Below the pieces are notes generated by a model. The model did no database searches and had not been told where the DNA came from. It was given only the letters and a program-made list of their open reading frames with translations. Of a stretch of 10,208 bases of DNA, positions 8,555 through 10,208 are shown piece after piece; position 1 is the first letter of the stretch, and each line of letters opens with the position of its first letter. Made by a program: the position numbers and the translations under genes. The stretch is from Euperipatoides rowelli (Eukaryota > Onychophora > Udeonychophora > Euonychophora > Peripatopsidae): assembly GCA_003024985.2 (NCBI GenBank), contig PXIH01S0006324.1. One strand, written 5' to 3'.

Positions 8555-8935
8555 AATTTTTTTTTTTGTGTGTGTGTGTATGAAGTTATATACAATGACT
8601 TTTTCTACAATCTTTGTCTCTTTATCAACTTCTTTTCACTTCGGTTCTGCTTGTTTTTGGAGAGCACAAATATTTTTCAACTTAGTGTTTGCTACTCCCA
8701 CTTCTACAAAGTTTTGTTTTCTAATGCCTTTTTCAGCCTTTCTTTAGCTTTTGTCATTAAAATGTTCACTTTCTTCCCCTTTATGTTCTATCTCTTTCTT
8801 TCTTTATTTTTTAGTTGTTTTTTATTCTCTGCCAGTTGTTGTTTTTTTATTCTCTTCTATCCACTTTTACTCAAACTCTTTGATTTCTTGTTGTTGTTCT
8901 TTCTTTTTTTCTTCTTTGTTCTTGTAAATAATTAT
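8555..8935 (+). repeat. Strongly T-rich (pyrimidine-skewed) tract
   Basis: The plus strand is dominated by T with C, starting with a T run and a short (TG)n at 8567-8579. A plus-strand ORF of 124 codons (8570-8944) exists but is almost all Phe, Leu, Cys and Ser, as expected from T-rich DNA, so it is not called as a gene. The minus strand is rich in Lys and Glu codons and is discussed as a possible decayed pseudogene. Confidence 0.8.
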
Positions 8936-9478
8936 GGTACCTGACTCCAGCCCCATCCATACTAGCTGAAGTAGTTCTTTATTATAATGACATAGTGAAG
9001 TTTGTTGTCATATTCTTTCAAGACTGTTTTGAAGTTAACAATGCATTCATTGTTCTCACAGACATATTAGATTTCAGTCAGGATTATAGGTATGCTGGGC
9101 CATTTTTTAGGGCCCTCAGACTTACAGTAGTTAAACTGGGTTTAGTTTCAATGGGCCAATAAAATATTAAAATTTAAAGAAATAAAATTTAACAACCTAA
9201 GCACAGATTGAACATTTTACAAGATATCTGATATAGATTTAAATGTAAAATACGGATCTTCAAAAAATGTGACAACGTGACTTTTCTCAACCAAATGTTG
9301 GGACAAGAAGAAATGCTAAGAATTATGTTAAGATAATAGTCAATTAAAAAAAAAATCAACCTGTCTAAATTCCTATCTTACAATTAAGTAAAACCACATC
9401 TGTATAATATGGCCTTCTCTTTTCATCCATCTTTACATCGCTATTTCATAATTTATATTTCTCAAACTTTTTGTTAAA
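8936..9478 (-). other. AT-rich intron, nothing firm
   Basis: Slightly GC-richer at 8940-8975 and 9095-9125, where GGGCC and GGGCCC lie 13 bases apart. No exon with a credible acceptor, donor and protein sense was found on either strand. Confidence 0.45.
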
Positions 9479-9549
9479 TAAGTGACATTTTGCAGACAAA
9501 AGTAACTAAAAAGTGACTTAGAAAAAAAGTAAGATAGGTGACTAGTTAC
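9479..9549 (+). repeat. Degenerate AAGTGAC/AAGTAAC short repeat
   Basis: Words AAGTGAC, AAGTAAC, AAGTGAC, AAGTAAG and GTGACTAGTTAC follow each other at irregular spacing of roughly 10-20 bases. This looks like a decayed short tandem repeat. The minus-strand ORF over 9433-9654 is read as chance. Confidence 0.45.
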
Positions 9550-10032
9550 CATCCCTGTCTTTAATAGGTGAGCAAACAATAATTTTGCGCAAAAAATATT
9601 ACAATTAGGCCTATATTTAAATAATTTAGTTTTACAAATATAAAACAAACACAAAAATCAATGATAATTTAAAACTATTTTAATGTTTTACAAAAACGCA
9701 AGCAACAGGCGAGTCTGTAATTTTTCAAAACTACAGGAATAAATCCTAACATGGCTGTGATGTCCAAGCTAATAATATTATTTCTATATTTTAAAAAAAA
9801 ATATGTAAAATGACCTAAACAGTGAGTGTGACATTCAAGATGACAATTACTCTATCCATGATGAGGTGGACTATTTTTTTGTTTTATAGTCTAGCATTTC
9901 TTTTTTCTCCACAATATTATGGGAATTTCAATAGTTTGATGACAAAAATGTGGGATGGCTGATGTTGTCAAACATGATTGACAGATCTGTTAACAATGGA
10001 AAGAATTGCCATAACCCTATTTCTGGAACTTA
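9550..10032 (-). other. AT-rich intron, nothing recognised
   Basis: No exon or RNA gene seen. One imperfect inverted repeat, GTTTGATGACA near 9934-9944 with TGTTGTCAAAC at 9963-9973 (two mismatches in eleven), is the only structure noticed. Confidence 0.5.
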
Positions 10033-10051
10033 CAGGAAGTAAAAAGTAAAA
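10033..10051 (+). repeat. 19-bp direct repeat, copy 1
   Basis: CAGGAAGTAAAAAGTAAAA is repeated exactly at 10190-10208, 157 bases further on. The second copy ends exactly at the window edge, so the duplication may continue outside. Confidence 0.9.
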
Positions 10052-10075
10052 GGCTTAAAGCAAAATTCAATTTAA

Positions 10076-10208
10076 CCTTCAAGCGGTCGCGGTCAAAATT
10101 TTACGACTCATAGAATCCTCTGTATAAAAGTTTCCAAATATGTGAAATAATGAAATGATTACACATATTTATGTTCTATATAATGTTTGCAGGAAGTAAA
10201 AAGTAAAA
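10076..10208 (+). mobile_element. Partial transposon end, possibly piggyBac-like
   Basis: TTAA at 10072-10075 is followed directly by CCTTCAAGCGGTCGCGGTC, then AAAATTTTACGACTC. This resembles the minus-strand reading of 8375-8351, GGTCGTCACGGTCAAAAAG then TTACAT. CCT next to TTAA fits the piggyBac habit of TTAA targets with C-rich tips. The far end lies outside the window or has been lost; no ORF is present. Confidence 0.35.
10190..10208 (+). repeat. 19-bp direct repeat, copy 2 (cut by window end)
   Basis: Exact partner of 10033-10051. With it, it brackets the putative TTAA-inserted element end at 10076. Confidence 0.9.

Noticed and set aside
8570-8944. 124-codon plus-strand ORF as a membrane protein
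   Set aside because: Its Phe/Leu content follows from T-rich DNA. It starts inside a (TG)n tract and shows no domain or splice context.
9050-9075. Plus-strand acceptor TTCATTGTTCTCACAG
   Set aside because: No credible open frame with a donor follows, and the known gene is on the other strand.
9433-9654. 73-codon minus-strand ORF
   Set aside because: Composition is what AT-rich DNA gives by chance, it overlaps a degenerate AAGTGAC repeat, and no family is recognisable.

Overview
This window looks like non-coding DNA from a large, AT-rich animal genome: mostly intron, holding one recognisable coding exon. Evidence for a eukaryote is a coding block bounded by a consensus GT donor and a polypyrimidine-AG acceptor, the absence of any long credible ORF in 10 kb, and the load of simple repeats, a minisatellite and non-autonomous transposon remnants. 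The species cannot be named from the sequence. The exon seems more diverged from human than I would expect for a vertebrate, which weakly favours an invertebrate; this is an inference from memory.

The only gene is a YIPF3 (Yip1-domain family member 3) ortholog on the minus strand. One 132-base, phase 0-0 exon of 44 codons lies at 1631-1762 and encodes part of the multi-pass membrane domain. No neighbouring exon was found. Bases 1-1630 are therefore read as the start of the downstream intron and bases 1763-10208 as part of a very long upstream intron.

Layout: 1-1630 is AT-rich intron with a dispersed repeat copy (931-1013) and a GC-richer patch (about 1190-1480). The exon follows, with a second copy of the dispersed repeat just upstream of it in gene direction (1838-1907). 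About 1910-3820 is plain AT-rich sequence with a small GC-richer island. 3828-4488 is a hAT-like non-autonomous element with a TACTAT core repeated on both flanks; it contains a 101-bp-period tandem duplication and a perfect 13-bp palindrome. 5657-6463 is a 21-bp minisatellite of about 38 units with higher-order structure, followed at 6559-6581 by a G-rich tract able to form a quadruplex. 7634-8386 is a mosaic of inverted and direct repeats around a palindromic GTATCTGTGAGATAC motif, possibly piggyBac-like, and a related end recurs at 10076 directly after a TTAA. 8555-8935 is strongly T-rich on the plus strand and may hide a decayed coiled-coil pseudogene on the minus strand.

No operon, CRISPR array, rRNA, tRNA or novel defence-like system is visible. 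The items most worth checking are the YIPF3 exon, the minisatellite with its higher-order repeat and G-tract, and the family of TTAA-associated palindromic repeat ends.
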